The notes beneath the pieces were generated by a model. The model searched no databases, had not been told where the DNA came from, and saw only the letters and a program-made list of their open reading frames with translations. From assembly GCA_965603515.1 (NCBI GenBank), contig CBFDDH010000007.1, positions 1 to 64,000 on the forward strand: a stretch of 64,000 nucleotides of DNA, written 5' to 3'. Each line of letters begins with the position of its first letter. Within the stretch, counting starts at the first letter, position 1. Position numbers and translations under genes: made by a program. This document shows, piece by piece, positions 1 to 8,705 of this stretch. Source of the DNA: JAUVZL01 sp965603515. Lineage in GTDB: Bacteria > Hydrothermota > Tepidihabitantia > SM23-42.

Positions 1-595
1 CGACGTACTCAAACGTGCCACCAATACCGACACCGATAACTGTTGGCGGACATGGATTCGAGCTTGAACGCGTTACACGATCTATGACAAAGTTCTTAAC
101 GCCTTCAATACCATCAGCTGGCTTCATCATTTTTACTTCACTCATGTTCTCACTACCACCACCCTTTGGAGCAACCGTGATTTTGATCTTATCGCCAGTT
201 ACGATCGTGGTGTGTACGATGGCAGGTGTGTTATCACCGGTATTCTTCCCCTTCACAGGATCAGACACAATGGATTTTCTCAAGAACCCTTCAGTATAGC
301 CTTTTCTAACTCCATCATTGATCGCGTTGATAATATTGCCTTTAACATGAGTATCTTCACCCATCTCCAGAAAAATTACTGCAAAACCACAGTCCTGACA
401 GATTGGGATTTTTTCGGTCTTTGCAATCTCCGCGTTCTTTAGTAATTGACCCAAGATATCCTTACCGGTTTCGGATTCTTCTTTTTCCAAAGCTTGGTTA
501 AGTACCTTGACTACATCATCACCCAAAAAGTAATTCGCTTCCATGCACAGACGGGCCACGGAATCAACAATTGTGTTATAGTCAACTTCTCTCAT
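1..595 (-). CDS. Fumarate hydratase, class I, alpha subunit (3' end missing)
   Basis: Class I (iron-sulfur) fumarase or tartrate dehydratase alpha subunit, interconverting fumarate and malate in the cytoplasm. The visible 198 residues begin MREVDYNTIV and carry the family motifs CQDCG near residue 67 and NPCPPTVIGVGIGGT near 185, whose cysteines ligate the 4Fe-4S cluster in this family. The ATG at 595 has an AAGGAG ribosome site just upstream. The gene runs off the left edge, so the rest of alpha and any beta subunit are not seen. It lies 91 bases downstream of a metallo-hydrolase gene on the same strand and may be cotranscribed with it. Fumarase versus L(+)-tartrate dehydratase cannot be decided from this part. 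Confidence 0.88.
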   Translation of the reverse strand, partial: MREVDYNTIVDSVARLCMEANYFLGDDVVKVLNQALEKEESETGKDILGQLLKNAEIAKTEKIPICQDCGFAVIFLEMGEDTHVKGNIINAINDGVRKGYTEGFLRKSIVSDPVKGKNTGDNTPAIVHTTIVTGDKIKITVAPKGGGSENMSEVKMMKPADGIEGVKNFVIDRVTRSSSNPCPPTVIGVGIGGTFEYV

Positions 596-686
596 TTAAT
601 CTCCTTCTTAACAGATGGTCATATGGTTGGGGTTAAGAAGCTGGAATATAGAATAATCTAGCATCCAACCCCTAACCTATCTTCCA

Positions 687-1334
687 TCACTTGGTTGGTT
701 TGAGTATATAAATAGTCGTCTTATCAGGCAGCTCGTCCCTTGAAATCACCAGCTCACCATCAACATTTTTGACTTCCTTATCTTTTATAAAATCATCGAT
801 TAGCGCGATGGGGAAATCGCATTTATCAGTCTTAAAATGCATGGGTATAACTATCTTTGGCTTCAAAACATTGATAACATTATCTGCAATCTTAGCGTCA
901 ATAGTGAAGTATCCACCAACCGGAACGAACAGAACATCGACCTTGCCGATGCCTTCGATTTCCTTGGGGCTGAGATCATGACCGAGATCTCCGAGATGAA
1001 CAATATTCAATCCATCAATGGACATGTTGAAGATCACAACATTACCACGTTCCTTGCCTTCGCTCGTGTCATGATAGACATCAACACCGCTGAATTTGAT
1101 GTCTTTCACGATCTTGACATCAGCACTTCTTATAAAAGTTGGATTGCCGTTGATGTTAGTTTCGTTATGGTCGTCGTGTTCGTGCGAAATCGTAACGATA
1201 TCAGCTTCTTCGGTTATTTGGTCGTACTTGATACCGCCATCAAAACAGCCTGGCTTATACGGGTCAGTTATGATCCTGACACCAACATCTGATGTGATTA
1301 AAAAAGCTGCGTGGCCTAGAAATTTGACCTTCAT
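687..1334 (-). CDS. MBL-fold metal-dependent hydrolase (UlaG/COG2220-like)
   Basis: A 215-residue metallo-beta-lactamase-fold protein of the short UlaG/RomA-like group, probably cytoplasmic because it has no signal peptide. The zinc motif HEHDDH is at residues 51-56, followed by HLGDLGH and a late PMHFKTD, the usual order of metal ligands. An upstream in-frame ATG would add seven residues. I chose the inner ATG because GAAAGGAG lies directly before it. Family members act on phosphodiesters, lactones or acyl-phospholipids, so the substrate here cannot be given. It precedes the fumarase gene on the same strand. Confidence 0.85.
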   Translation of the reverse strand: MKVKFLGHAAFLITSDVGVRIITDPYKPGCFDGGIKYDQITEEADIVTISHEHDDHNETNINGNPTFIRSADVKIVKDIKFSGVDVYHDTSEGKERGNVVIFNMSIDGLNIVHLGDLGHDLSPKEIEGIGKVDVLFVPVGGYFTIDAKIADNVINVLKPKIVIPMHFKTDKCDFPIALIDDFIKDKEVKNVDGELVISRDELPDKTTIYILKPTK

Positions 1335-1533
1335 AATAACTCCTTTCTCACACAAACATAATGTTTTGTAATGCCCTTATGCTTACCCTTATTTCCTGGA
1401 TTTGAAACTGAGTTATTATATAGAAATCCCATGAGAAAGCAAGGGAATAATGCTGTTTAAGATAGTTCGTGCCTTGTTTTTGTTCGAACATTGATAATTT
1501 GAAACGTCACCACTAAGTAGGGCAGGATTGGCA

Positions 1534-1561
1534 TTGACTTGCAGGGCAATTTAAGTAGAAT
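1534..1561 (+). promoter_or_regulatory. Promoter of recR, probably leaderless
   Basis: TTGACT at 1534-1539, a 16-base spacer and TAGAAT at 1556-1561. Only five bases separate the -10 box from the recR ATG at 1567, and there is no ribosome site. Transcription would start at or next to the A of the ATG. Confidence 0.7.
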
Positions 1562-1566
1562 AGATC

Positions 1567-2154
1567 ATGTCTTTATTGACCGATTTGATCGAGAAACTAC
1601 AGTGGTTACCTGGTATCGGTAGGAAAACTGCGCAACGGCTTGCATTTTACTTGCAGAAAATGGATAAGGCAAAGGTGCAGGAACTGACTGAAGCAATTGA
1701 ACGTGCGCGTGATAAACTGAGTGAATGTTCAATCTGCCATAATTGGACAGAGCATAATCCTTGCGCGATTTGCGCCCATCCTGGGCGCAATAAAGACATT
1801 ATCTGCGTCGTTGAACAACCGTCAGATGTTATGGTCTTGGAGCGAACGAGTGAATTCAAAGGTCTATATCACGTACTCCACGGCGTAATTTCGCCGATCA
1901 ACAATGCCGGACCTGATGACTTGCGCATACAACCGCTCATCAAGCGGATAGAATCACACAATATCACCGAGGTTGTCATGGCGACAAACCCAACTACTGA
2001 AGGTGACGTAACGGCGATTTATATTGCCAAGCTTTTGAAACCTTTGGGTATCAAAGTAACGAGGATTGCCCGGGGTCTACCCATGGGCAGCGATCTTGAC
2101 CTTGCTGATATCACAACTTTGACTAGAGCTTTGGAAGGCAGAATGGAGATTTGA
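1567..2154 (+). CDS. recR: Recombination mediator RecR
   Basis: RecR works with RecF and RecO to load RecA on gapped DNA. The 195 residues match the family's usual length of about 198. In order there is an N-terminal helix-hairpin-helix (LPGIGRKTAQRLAFYLL-like, residues 13-29), a four-cysteine zinc finger (CSICHNW...CAIC, residues 54-69), and a Toprim domain with VVEQPSDV and a late EGDVTAIY. It stands alone on the plus strand with its own leaderless promoter and ends in UGA, one proof that UGA is a genuine stop in this genome. A dnaX neighbour, common for recR, is absent. Confidence 0.96.
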   Translation: MSLLTDLIEKLQWLPGIGRKTAQRLAFYLQKMDKAKVQELTEAIERARDKLSECSICHNWTEHNPCAICAHPGRNKDIICVVEQPSDVMVLERTSEFKGLYHVLHGVISPINNAGPDDLRIQPLIKRIESHNITEVVMATNPTTEGDVTAIYIAKLLKPLGIKVTRIARGLPMGSDLDLADITTLTRALEGRMEI

Positions 2155-2262
2155 TCCGCATTATTCATATTTAATTTGTCTAATTTTAAGTAAACGTAGT
2201 ACCAGCTTGACATTGTAGCATTTTTAGATCATAGTCAAATTCAACATTCTGTTTTTTCTTTT

Positions 2263-2409
2263 GTCATTGCGAGGAATCCTGAGCTTGTCGAAGGGGACGA
2301 AGCAATCTCATTTGTTATTGGTAAATCTGGGATTTCCACGCCCGATAAATCCCGCAATTCTATTTATAAAATCATGATACGAAGCGGGATAAATCAAGCT
2401 CGCAATGAC
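2263..2409. repeat. MITE-like inverted repeat, copy 1
   Basis: A 147-base intergenic element with perfect 11-base terminal inverted repeats, GTCATTGCGAG and CTCGCAATGAC, and an internal GACGAAGCAATCTC. Related copies lie at 19037-19125 and 48051-48150. No coding capacity. It occupies much of the 2155-2623 gap. Confidence 0.75.
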
Positions 2410-2483
2410 GATTTGCGTAAATAATCAGGTTGTTAAGCGAATTGAACCACGAAGGAGTTGCTCAATTTATTGAGCCTAAGAAG

Positions 2484-2508
2484 AAAAGGGCGGCAAAGCC
2501 GCCCTTTT
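2484..2508. terminator. Bidirectional terminator between recR and the lipoprotein gene
   Basis: Perfect 11-base stem AAAAGGGCGGC / GCCGCCCTTTT around an AAA loop. The A and T runs at both ends let it act in both directions between two converging genes. A second imperfect CCTCCC...GGGGAGG palindrome follows at about 2580-2600. Confidence 0.8.
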
Positions 2509-2623
2509 ACTGATTAATTTCCTCCCCCTTGCTGCAAATCCCGAGTTCCATCGAGGGGAAAGAGAATACTCCCCCAATTTCCTCCCACTTGAAGGGGGAG
2601 GACAAAGGTGGGGGTGAAACTAT

Positions 2624-3457
2624 TTACGGTGAGAAGTGCGGGTAATTCGCAATATTCTGGTAAGCATAGGTGATCGTGACTTCTAGAGCAACCTTGTCAA
2701 CAGCATCAACATGCAACTTCACATAATGTTCATCTGCTGTCTTAATAATAACCAGATCTCCCTCCACAATAGCCACCGAGGTCGTATCTGCAGGTTCGGT
2801 TGTCACTTCGAATATTTCATCAAAACCATACTGACCTAGGTTCAAAAGCATGCTAATATTAGCTCCAGTGCCGTATTCTGTATTGTGTGAAGGTGAAGCA
2901 GCCGCAACTGTATCATAGGTTGGTGAATCCCAGGCATCAATCCACATATCTGCAAGACTATCAGCCATTTCAGAATCAGCCATGAGTGTAGCATCAGAGA
3001 AACGGATAGCACAGTCTGGATCGGGTCCTGTGCCAATCTCAAATTTCACTATCGCCGTGAACTCTGGTCTTGGAGATGCCTCAACAAAAGGAACATTCGT
3101 ATTGTAGGAACCGACAGCATCATCAACATTGACCGTACGCACCTGGAAATAGTAAACCGTGTCCTGGTCTAAACCAGTGACTTCGTAAAAGAGATCTGTA
3201 ATGGCATCAGCATTAAATTTATTCAGGTCTTCTCCATCTATAACGATTAACTCGCTTGAATCGACTGAAAAATAAACATTATAACCTTGGAAATCATCAT
3301 GTCCTTCAATCATCGTATCTTCATCCCAGGTAATGGTTACCGACGTTTCATCCATAACCACCATGCTTATCTCTGGTGAGTCGATCAGACTTGCCCCACC
3401 ACAACCATTTATCAACATTACAACTATTGCTCCTAAGACTAGCAAAGCCTTCTTCAT
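2624..3457 (-). CDS. Lipoprotein with fibronectin type III domain
   Basis: A 277-residue exported lipoprotein. The signal peptide ends in LINGC with the lipidated cysteine at residue 19. Residues about 28-125 form a fibronectin type III domain (VTITWDED..., GYNVYFSV, VYYFQVRTVN). The C-terminal half is beta-rich and ends with a segment reading VIIKTADEHYVKLHVDAV, faintly like HmuY-type heme-binding proteins; I would not rely on that. A ribosome site (AAAGGAG) precedes the ATG. It stands alone, with a terminator about 115 bases downstream. Likely an envelope protein, function unknown. Confidence 0.75.
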   Translation of the reverse strand: MKKALLVLGAIVVMLINGCGGASLIDSPEISMVVMDETSVTITWDEDTMIEGHDDFQGYNVYFSVDSSELIVIDGEDLNKFNADAITDLFYEVTGLDQDTVYYFQVRTVNVDDAVGSYNTNVPFVEASPRPEFTAIVKFEIGTGPDPDCAIRFSDATLMADSEMADSLADMWIDAWDSPTYDTVAAASPSHNTEYGTGANISMLLNLGQYGFDEIFEVTTEPADTTSVAIVEGDLVIIKTADEHYVKLHVDAVDKVALEVTITYAYQNIANYPHFSP

Positions 3458-3752
3458 TTTATTCTCCTTTTTTAGTGCCTTTAAAACTGAATTCTTGGCA
3501 TTTCCAATCCAAAGGCAATAGACCGAAAATGCGTCTTATCACGATTGTAGTTTCCTTACATCACCTCCTTTCATGTTATCTAACTATAACTATTATAGAA
3601 AATATTTCTCTTTTGTCAAGGGGCAACATTTTAATTGCAGATTGTAGATTTTAGATTTAATATCTATTTCGGAATCGCTCAATTCTTCAATTACATTCCC
3701 CTCGATATACTCGGGACAGGCAGGACAGATTTATCAGGCTGTTTCAGGAGCA

Positions 3753-3834
3753 AAGCGACATGTCTTCAACGAAGTGTGTCTCCAACCGAAGGCGTGTCTG
3801 CAATGAAATGTGTCCTCAGAGAAGCGTGTCTCCG
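3753..3834. repeat. Degenerate 17-base tandem repeat behind the helicase gene
   Basis: About five imperfect units resembling AAGCGTGTCTCCAACG, with a period of 16-19 bases, abut the helicase stop codon. No function can be assigned. Confidence 0.5.
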
Positions 3835-5862
3835 TTATTCTTTAAGGCTATTAATTGCTTTCTGAAAGTCCTTTAAATCAATAGGTACGAGCTTAATCGA
3901 TGACAAGAATTCAAGAAATCCTTCAATGTCCAGATTCAAATAGTGATCTTCGATCTGCATATCAATTGGCAGGTCATAAAGGTAGGCGCCGCTGCCCAAG
4001 GCGTCTTCAAGTCTGGCGATATTTCTTCTGATCACTTTCCTTATCGCTTCCTTTTCAGGTATTGGAAAGGCACTACCAGCCAATATCTGGTGGTTCAGGA
4101 TCAACATTTTACCCTCAGCATCCAGCGCATCCTGACTTTGTTCAGAAAGTGCATCAGCAATGATAAACCCGTACAAGTGCCCAAGCAAATGCAGAATATA
4201 TGTATTACCACGATCAAAAGTTATCGGGAATTCCATCACGCCCATATCTGGACAGATGCGCTGTTTCAATACCGACGCTAGCATATAGCTATAATTTCCC
4301 TCACCTTTTCCTTCAAAGACCTTAGCGACAGCTGGAGAATCGCCAATACATTTTGCGAGAACTCTTTTTTCCTTTTCCAAAATTCGTACGGTCTCCCAGC
4401 AACGACCGCTAAGGATAAATTTTTGCTTAAGATGGAAAATCCGACCTATGAGTTTATTGGACTCAACACTTATGACGTCATATTCGCCAAACGCCACATC
4501 CGCGATGTTCGAATGTATCTTTCCCCAACGTATCTTCTCTTCAAGTTCATAACCGTCGAAATATATACCTGGTCTGTTCTCTTTCACTTTTCCATCATCG
4601 ATCAATTTCTTAAATGCAGTTCTTATCTGTGTTTCAGTATAGACCGGTACTAAGATCCTATATATGCTTTGCAGGGTTGTTCCAATGCGCTGGCGTTGAT
4701 ATAAATAAGAGTAGATCTGCTGCGGTATTACTGATAATGAAGGTTGATAGCGTTTCTCAAACAATTGCCCCTTGATCGCACAGTCAAAATAGATCTCAAA
4801 CAGCATTCTTTCCCATGTATTCGTATAGATACCTAGCGCGAACAACTTGTTGGTACGGCGATTCCCCCGACCTATCCTCTGGAGTAACGAAGAGATATCA
4901 AACGGCGGTCGGTAAAGAACCACACAATCCACATCACCGATATCGATCCCCAGTTCAAGTGTAGAAGTGGCGCATAAAATGCCGATTTCACCCTGATTCA
5001 TCCTGTGTTCAACTTCTTCACGCCGCTGTTTTTGAAGACTCGCATGGTGAACAAATACGGCATCATGGAACGGTGGTCTATTAAATTTCCGGGAGAAGAG
5101 TTCAGCCAGACTCCGGGCATTAAAAAAAATGAGTATCTTCTTAAACCCCCTTTGCTTTGCTAATCGAAAGACTTTTTGAATAAAATCATCTTGTTCAATC
5201 AACTCATACTCTATCTCACGCGTCGATTTCAAAAAACATACTTTTGCATCATCAAAATAGTGTGCTCCGATATCCATATCGTCAATCGTTGCGGAAAGAG
5301 CACAATACTGGAGTTTATCATGGAATTTTCGCAAACGTTTGAGCAGAACCCTCAACTGGTCGCCGCGCGGCGTATTATCAAGCAGATGTATTTCGTCAAG
5401 CACTACCGCACTCAGCGTCTGTAAAACACGTGGTTTGCGAGCAAGCATCGAATCAAAAGACTCGGGTGTGGTGAGCAAAACTGCAGGCAGATGTTTCAAA
5501 TCAAGTCGTGGTCGATCACCAGTCTTGCGCCCCAGTTCTACACCAACATAGGTTACTGGATCGACTAACCTACGAAAGAGATCATTGACAAGCGCTCGGG
5601 TTGGCGAAACATAGAGTATCTTCAGCGCGTTTAAAGACTGCCCCTGGGTATCTCCAAGCATATGTTCTACCAGCGGCGCGATCACCGCCTCGGTTTTCCC
5701 GCTCGCCGCAGGTGATATCACTACCACGTTTTCATGATTTAGAATATGGGGAATAGTCAATTCCTGAATCGGCAAAAAATTCCCAAACCGACTGAAAAAC
5801 GGCATCCAGGTCCTTCGTAGTCGTCGTTTAATATCGTTTGCAGATGTAATGGTCATTATCAT
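3835..5862 (-). CDS. Lhr-like DEAD/DEAH helicase (BrxHI-like)
   Basis: A 675-residue superfamily 2 helicase. Motif I PAASGKT is at 51-57, SPTRA at 86-90, motif II DEIH at 156-159, SAT at 190-192, motif V GIDIGDVD near 305-312, and motif VI QRIGRGNRR at 328-336. The C-terminal third continues past the RecA domains as in Lhr helicases. It is the last gene of a four-gene strand-uniform cluster with two BrxD-like ATPases, matching the BrxD-BrxHI pairing of type 2 BREX, but PglX, PglZ and other BREX genes are not seen. The start has no clear ribosome site, and a second ATG lies two codons in. Helicase identity is firm. A defence role is inference. Confidence 0.88.
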   Translation of the reverse strand: MIMTITSANDIKRRLRRTWMPFFSRFGNFLPIQELTIPHILNHENVVVISPAASGKTEAVIAPLVEHMLGDTQGQSLNALKILYVSPTRALVNDLFRRLVDPVTYVGVELGRKTGDRPRLDLKHLPAVLLTTPESFDSMLARKPRVLQTLSAVVLDEIHLLDNTPRGDQLRVLLKRLRKFHDKLQYCALSATIDDMDIGAHYFDDAKVCFLKSTREIEYELIEQDDFIQKVFRLAKQRGFKKILIFFNARSLAELFSRKFNRPPFHDAVFVHHASLQKQRREEVEHRMNQGEIGILCATSTLELGIDIGDVDCVVLYRPPFDISSLLQRIGRGNRRTNKLFALGIYTNTWERMLFEIYFDCAIKGQLFEKRYQPSLSVIPQQIYSYLYQRQRIGTTLQSIYRILVPVYTETQIRTAFKKLIDDGKVKENRPGIYFDGYELEEKIRWGKIHSNIADVAFGEYDVISVESNKLIGRIFHLKQKFILSGRCWETVRILEKEKRVLAKCIGDSPAVAKVFEGKGEGNYSYMLASVLKQRICPDMGVMEFPITFDRGNTYILHLLGHLYGFIIADALSEQSQDALDAEGKMLILNHQILAGSAFPIPEKEAIRKVIRRNIARLEDALGSGAYLYDLPIDMQIEDHYLNLDIEGFLEFLSSIKLVPIDLKDFQKAINSLKE

Positions 5863-6016
5863 TTATTCTCGACTGGAGGTCGCTTCGATCATATGAGAAT
5901 ACCTGAATCCCCTAAATTCTTAAACCCCGTTAGATACCTGCTATCTAAACGGGGTAGATAGCTAAAAATAATCTGCGCCTTACCCATTATTTATCGTGTA
6001 GAGTGCGAAGCATATT

Positions 6017-7321
6017 CTACTGGGACTCCTTACGTGGTCTCTGCGTTCCCAGCCTCAGCCAGTCAAACGCTTCTACTGAAAATTTGATGAACTCTCTAAG
6101 TTCCCCGCTTCCTCTTTTGAGAGCAGCATTGAATACATTCCCCCGGCGTGATATTTCGATAGTGAAACTCGGATAGGCGCAATTGTATGCATCAACCAGG
6201 TTATCAAATATCACCTCGAGTTCAGATTTGCTGAATCTACGGAGATAGTATCGGTTTTTGACAAGTTTCACGATATTATCAAGACCTCGGAGCCCGTGAA
6301 TTGGGGTTATGGCAAAAATGATCATCATATGTGATTCTTTATAGATATAAGGTGTCGGTCTAACTTTATTATGCACCAACCTCGTGTCGATCTGTTTAAG
6401 TTCATCGCTATCTAGCGCTGCGAGGATCAAGCCTTCGAGAAAACTCAAACCCCTGCTGTAGAATACATAATCCCATATGCGGGTGACTGTTTCAACCTCA
6501 TCGAGCACGAGCACCAAACCTCCGAGACCCGCTTTATGGATCAAATAACTCAACCCCGTAAATATGTAAGAGTAAAAATCACCCGCTGTTGAAAAATCAT
6601 AGAGCGCCGGTATTTTTTGACCACCGCGTACACGAAACGGCGCTCGTGAATCAGTGGCGTATTTCTTTGTAGACTCACCCTCAATCCACTGCCAGAAAAC
6701 CTCGCTCATCAAATCTGCATTGTCCATATCCTGCAGTATTTTCAAAACCGGTGTTAAGAAACAATGGTCTTGCATTTTTATATCTGACACTATCTTCAAC
6801 AAATCACGGAAATGGAATTCGCAGTTGTCTTTAATATAGCGCAGATTGTAAATCAATTCTCGGTAAACCCGCTTTGGCCTGTGTAATGGCGTCTCTTGTG
6901 GACTCAATTCGCAATAGGCTGTAACGAGACCGCGTTTTAAAGACAAATGGCGTGTATATTCGAGAAGATGAGTTTTACCTGAACCGTAAGAACCTTCGAT
7001 AAGATATACGTCTCCTTGTCCTTTTTTCAATTTTTGTATGCCTTGTTCCAGGGCACTGATCTCGTAGGCACGACCAAAGGTAAAAGAATCGATATCCTGA
7101 TGTGGAACAACCCCCATCCTAAATGCCTCGAGCAATCTCTTCGACGATATCTGATCAAGTTCTGTTTTGTGTGCAGCAATCGACTTCAGCCACCTGGACG
7201 GCAACCATAAACACAATCCACTCCTGAACTTAACCTGTGCTTCCCCCCCATCCCAACGGGTCGCCACAACAACACCTTCACCAAAAACAGAGTGGGCTAC
7301 GATATCGCTTTGCTGTTTCAT
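6017..7321 (-). CDS. BrxD-like P-loop ATPase (DUF2791 type) with N-terminal Tudor-like domain
   Basis: 434 residues. Walker A GSYGSGKT is at 110-117 and Walker B LVLDEVE at 271-277, in the arrangement of the DUF2791/BREX ATP-binding family. An extra N-terminal stretch (about 5-48, HSVFGEGVVVATRW...VKF) has the spacing of the small SH3/Tudor-like fold at the end of UvrD/PcrA helicases. That would offer a nucleic-acid or RNA-polymerase contact; this is inference. It shares the SYGSGKTH and (V/F)WQWxxGE patterns with the next ATPase upstream, so the two are paralogues. It is 71 bases from that gene and 154 from the helicase. No ribosome site is obvious. Confidence 0.75.
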   Translation of the reverse strand: MKQQSDIVAHSVFGEGVVVATRWDGGEAQVKFRSGLCLWLPSRWLKSIAAHKTELDQISSKRLLEAFRMGVVPHQDIDSFTFGRAYEISALEQGIQKLKKGQGDVYLIEGSYGSGKTHLLEYTRHLSLKRGLVTAYCELSPQETPLHRPKRVYRELIYNLRYIKDNCEFHFRDLLKIVSDIKMQDHCFLTPVLKILQDMDNADLMSEVFWQWIEGESTKKYATDSRAPFRVRGGQKIPALYDFSTAGDFYSYIFTGLSYLIHKAGLGGLVLVLDEVETVTRIWDYVFYSRGLSFLEGLILAALDSDELKQIDTRLVHNKVRPTPYIYKESHMMIIFAITPIHGLRGLDNIVKLVKNRYYLRRFSKSELEVIFDNLVDAYNCAYPSFTIEISRRGNVFNAALKRGSGELREFIKFSVEAFDWLRLGTQRPRKESQ

Positions 7322-7391
7322 CTGCTGCGGTATGTATCTATTTAGTCATTTAACTATTCAACCATACGACTATCTGACCATTCAACCAGTA

Positions 7392-8648
7392 TCAGAACTC
7401 TTCTCTTTCAACATCTTCTTTTTCCTTATCACCAAGCATCTTGATCGTAGAACGTAAGATCTGCTGTACTTCAACCTTGCCCAGCAACTCATTCTTGTCT
7501 CTTAGGTGCTGAAATACTTCAATGATCCCGATAACAAAAATCCTGCGGTAGCTGATATCAAGCGACTGCAATTCTACAGCAGCATGTATCATATTGTCCA
7601 TGGATTCATGGAGAACTTCTTTATCAAAATCAAAGCGGTAGGCAACCCGGAAGATTTCGGCAAGCTTAACGCCCAACCTGGTCAGGAATTCTTCAGGGGT
7701 TACACCGATTTCCTCGAGGTTGATCTTGACCCCCATCGGATTGATGCGAGTAAAACTGGAACGCAGGCGTTGTTTTAATGCTTCGTAGACACCACCACTC
7801 CCTTCAAGAAGAAGGTTCTCATCGGGTACTGCATAGAAAAACATTGCCCCGGGCAGCCTTGAATTACCGCACTCATCGACCAATTGACGAAGGTTATCGA
7901 GTGCCCGACGCTTGTCCCTGGTCGATGAAATACTCATCCCCCGCTCTGCTTCATCAAACAGAAAGATCAGCCCGGTATAGCCTATGGAATCGATAAATTG
8001 AACCAGGCTACGCAGCATCCTAAATGCAGTACTGCGATCGATGCGCTCGGAAATCCGATGACGCAGTCTCAATTCTCTCGGGATATCTTCACCTTTCAAC
8101 CATTGAACAAGACCGTTGAATTCATCTTCATCATCGCTGGCCAAACTCAGCACCGCTGCTTTAAGTGCATTTGTGTAACTTGAACTCTCAAGGTTCGTGA
8201 TCTGGGAGATGAAATCCCTTTGTTCGCGGGCATTCTTGTACCAGTGTCTTAGCAAAGTCTCAATACCTGTCCCTTGGGCTGGTTTAGAAGCAACTAATGT
8301 CTGCGGCGATATTATGTTAGCGGCGATTTTTTTATAGACAAGTTCCAAACGGTCAAACGGGCATTCTGTAGGACTAAGACTCACATAACTCGTCACATAG
8401 TTTTGCCGCCAGGCAAGGTTTCTTATCGAATACAAAAAATGAGTCTTGCCTCCGCCGTAGTTGCCGGTTATCAATTTGAATGAAGACAAATTAAATTTTA
8501 ACATATCCTTCAAATATTCGTTCTCAATGACTTCGAGATAAGGTTCTAATCCGACTGTAAAATGTTCAGTACCGAATTCCGGTGGTGTACCAAAACTACC
8601 GAGTTTATGAATGATTGCTTTTGCTAATTTCTGGTCTTCCTGTTTCAT
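7392..8648 (-). CDS. BrxD-like P-loop ATPase (DUF2791 type)
   Basis: 418 residues. Walker A GNYGGGKT is at 62-69, immediately after GLEPYLEVIENEY. The segment SYVSLSPTECPFDRLELVYKKI is typical of the DUF2791/BREX ATP-binding family, and Walker B FLFDEAE is at 229-235. It lacks the N-terminal Tudor-like extension of its downstream paralogue. Two different ATPases side by side suggest a hetero-oligomer working with the helicase. The 57-base gap upstream is AT-rich with short repeats, and no ribosome site precedes the ATG. Family membership is good; the biological role is not shown by sequence. Confidence 0.78.
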   Translation of the reverse strand: MKQEDQKLAKAIIHKLGSFGTPPEFGTEHFTVGLEPYLEVIENEYLKDMLKFNLSSFKLITGNYGGGKTHFLYSIRNLAWRQNYVTSYVSLSPTECPFDRLELVYKKIAANIISPQTLVASKPAQGTGIETLLRHWYKNAREQRDFISQITNLESSSYTNALKAAVLSLASDDEDEFNGLVQWLKGEDIPRELRLRHRISERIDRSTAFRMLRSLVQFIDSIGYTGLIFLFDEAERGMSISSTRDKRRALDNLRQLVDECGNSRLPGAMFFYAVPDENLLLEGSGGVYEALKQRLRSSFTRINPMGVKINLEEIGVTPEEFLTRLGVKLAEIFRVAYRFDFDKEVLHESMDNMIHAAVELQSLDISYRRIFVIGIIEVFQHLRDKNELLGKVEVQQILRSTIKMLGDKEKEDVEREEF

Positions 8649-8705
8649 TTAGTTAGTTGATTTCTTTATATCCTGACATCCTTTGATCTTTAGGTATTTA
8701 GGCAT

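Noticed and set aside
3753..3834. CRISPR array
   Set aside because: Units are about 17 bases, imperfect and without spacers, and no cas genes are present. No CRISPR was seen anywhere in the window.
3635..3865. Plus-strand frame across the tandem repeat
   Set aside because: It arises from the 17-base repeat and the helicase antisense; no start signal or family.
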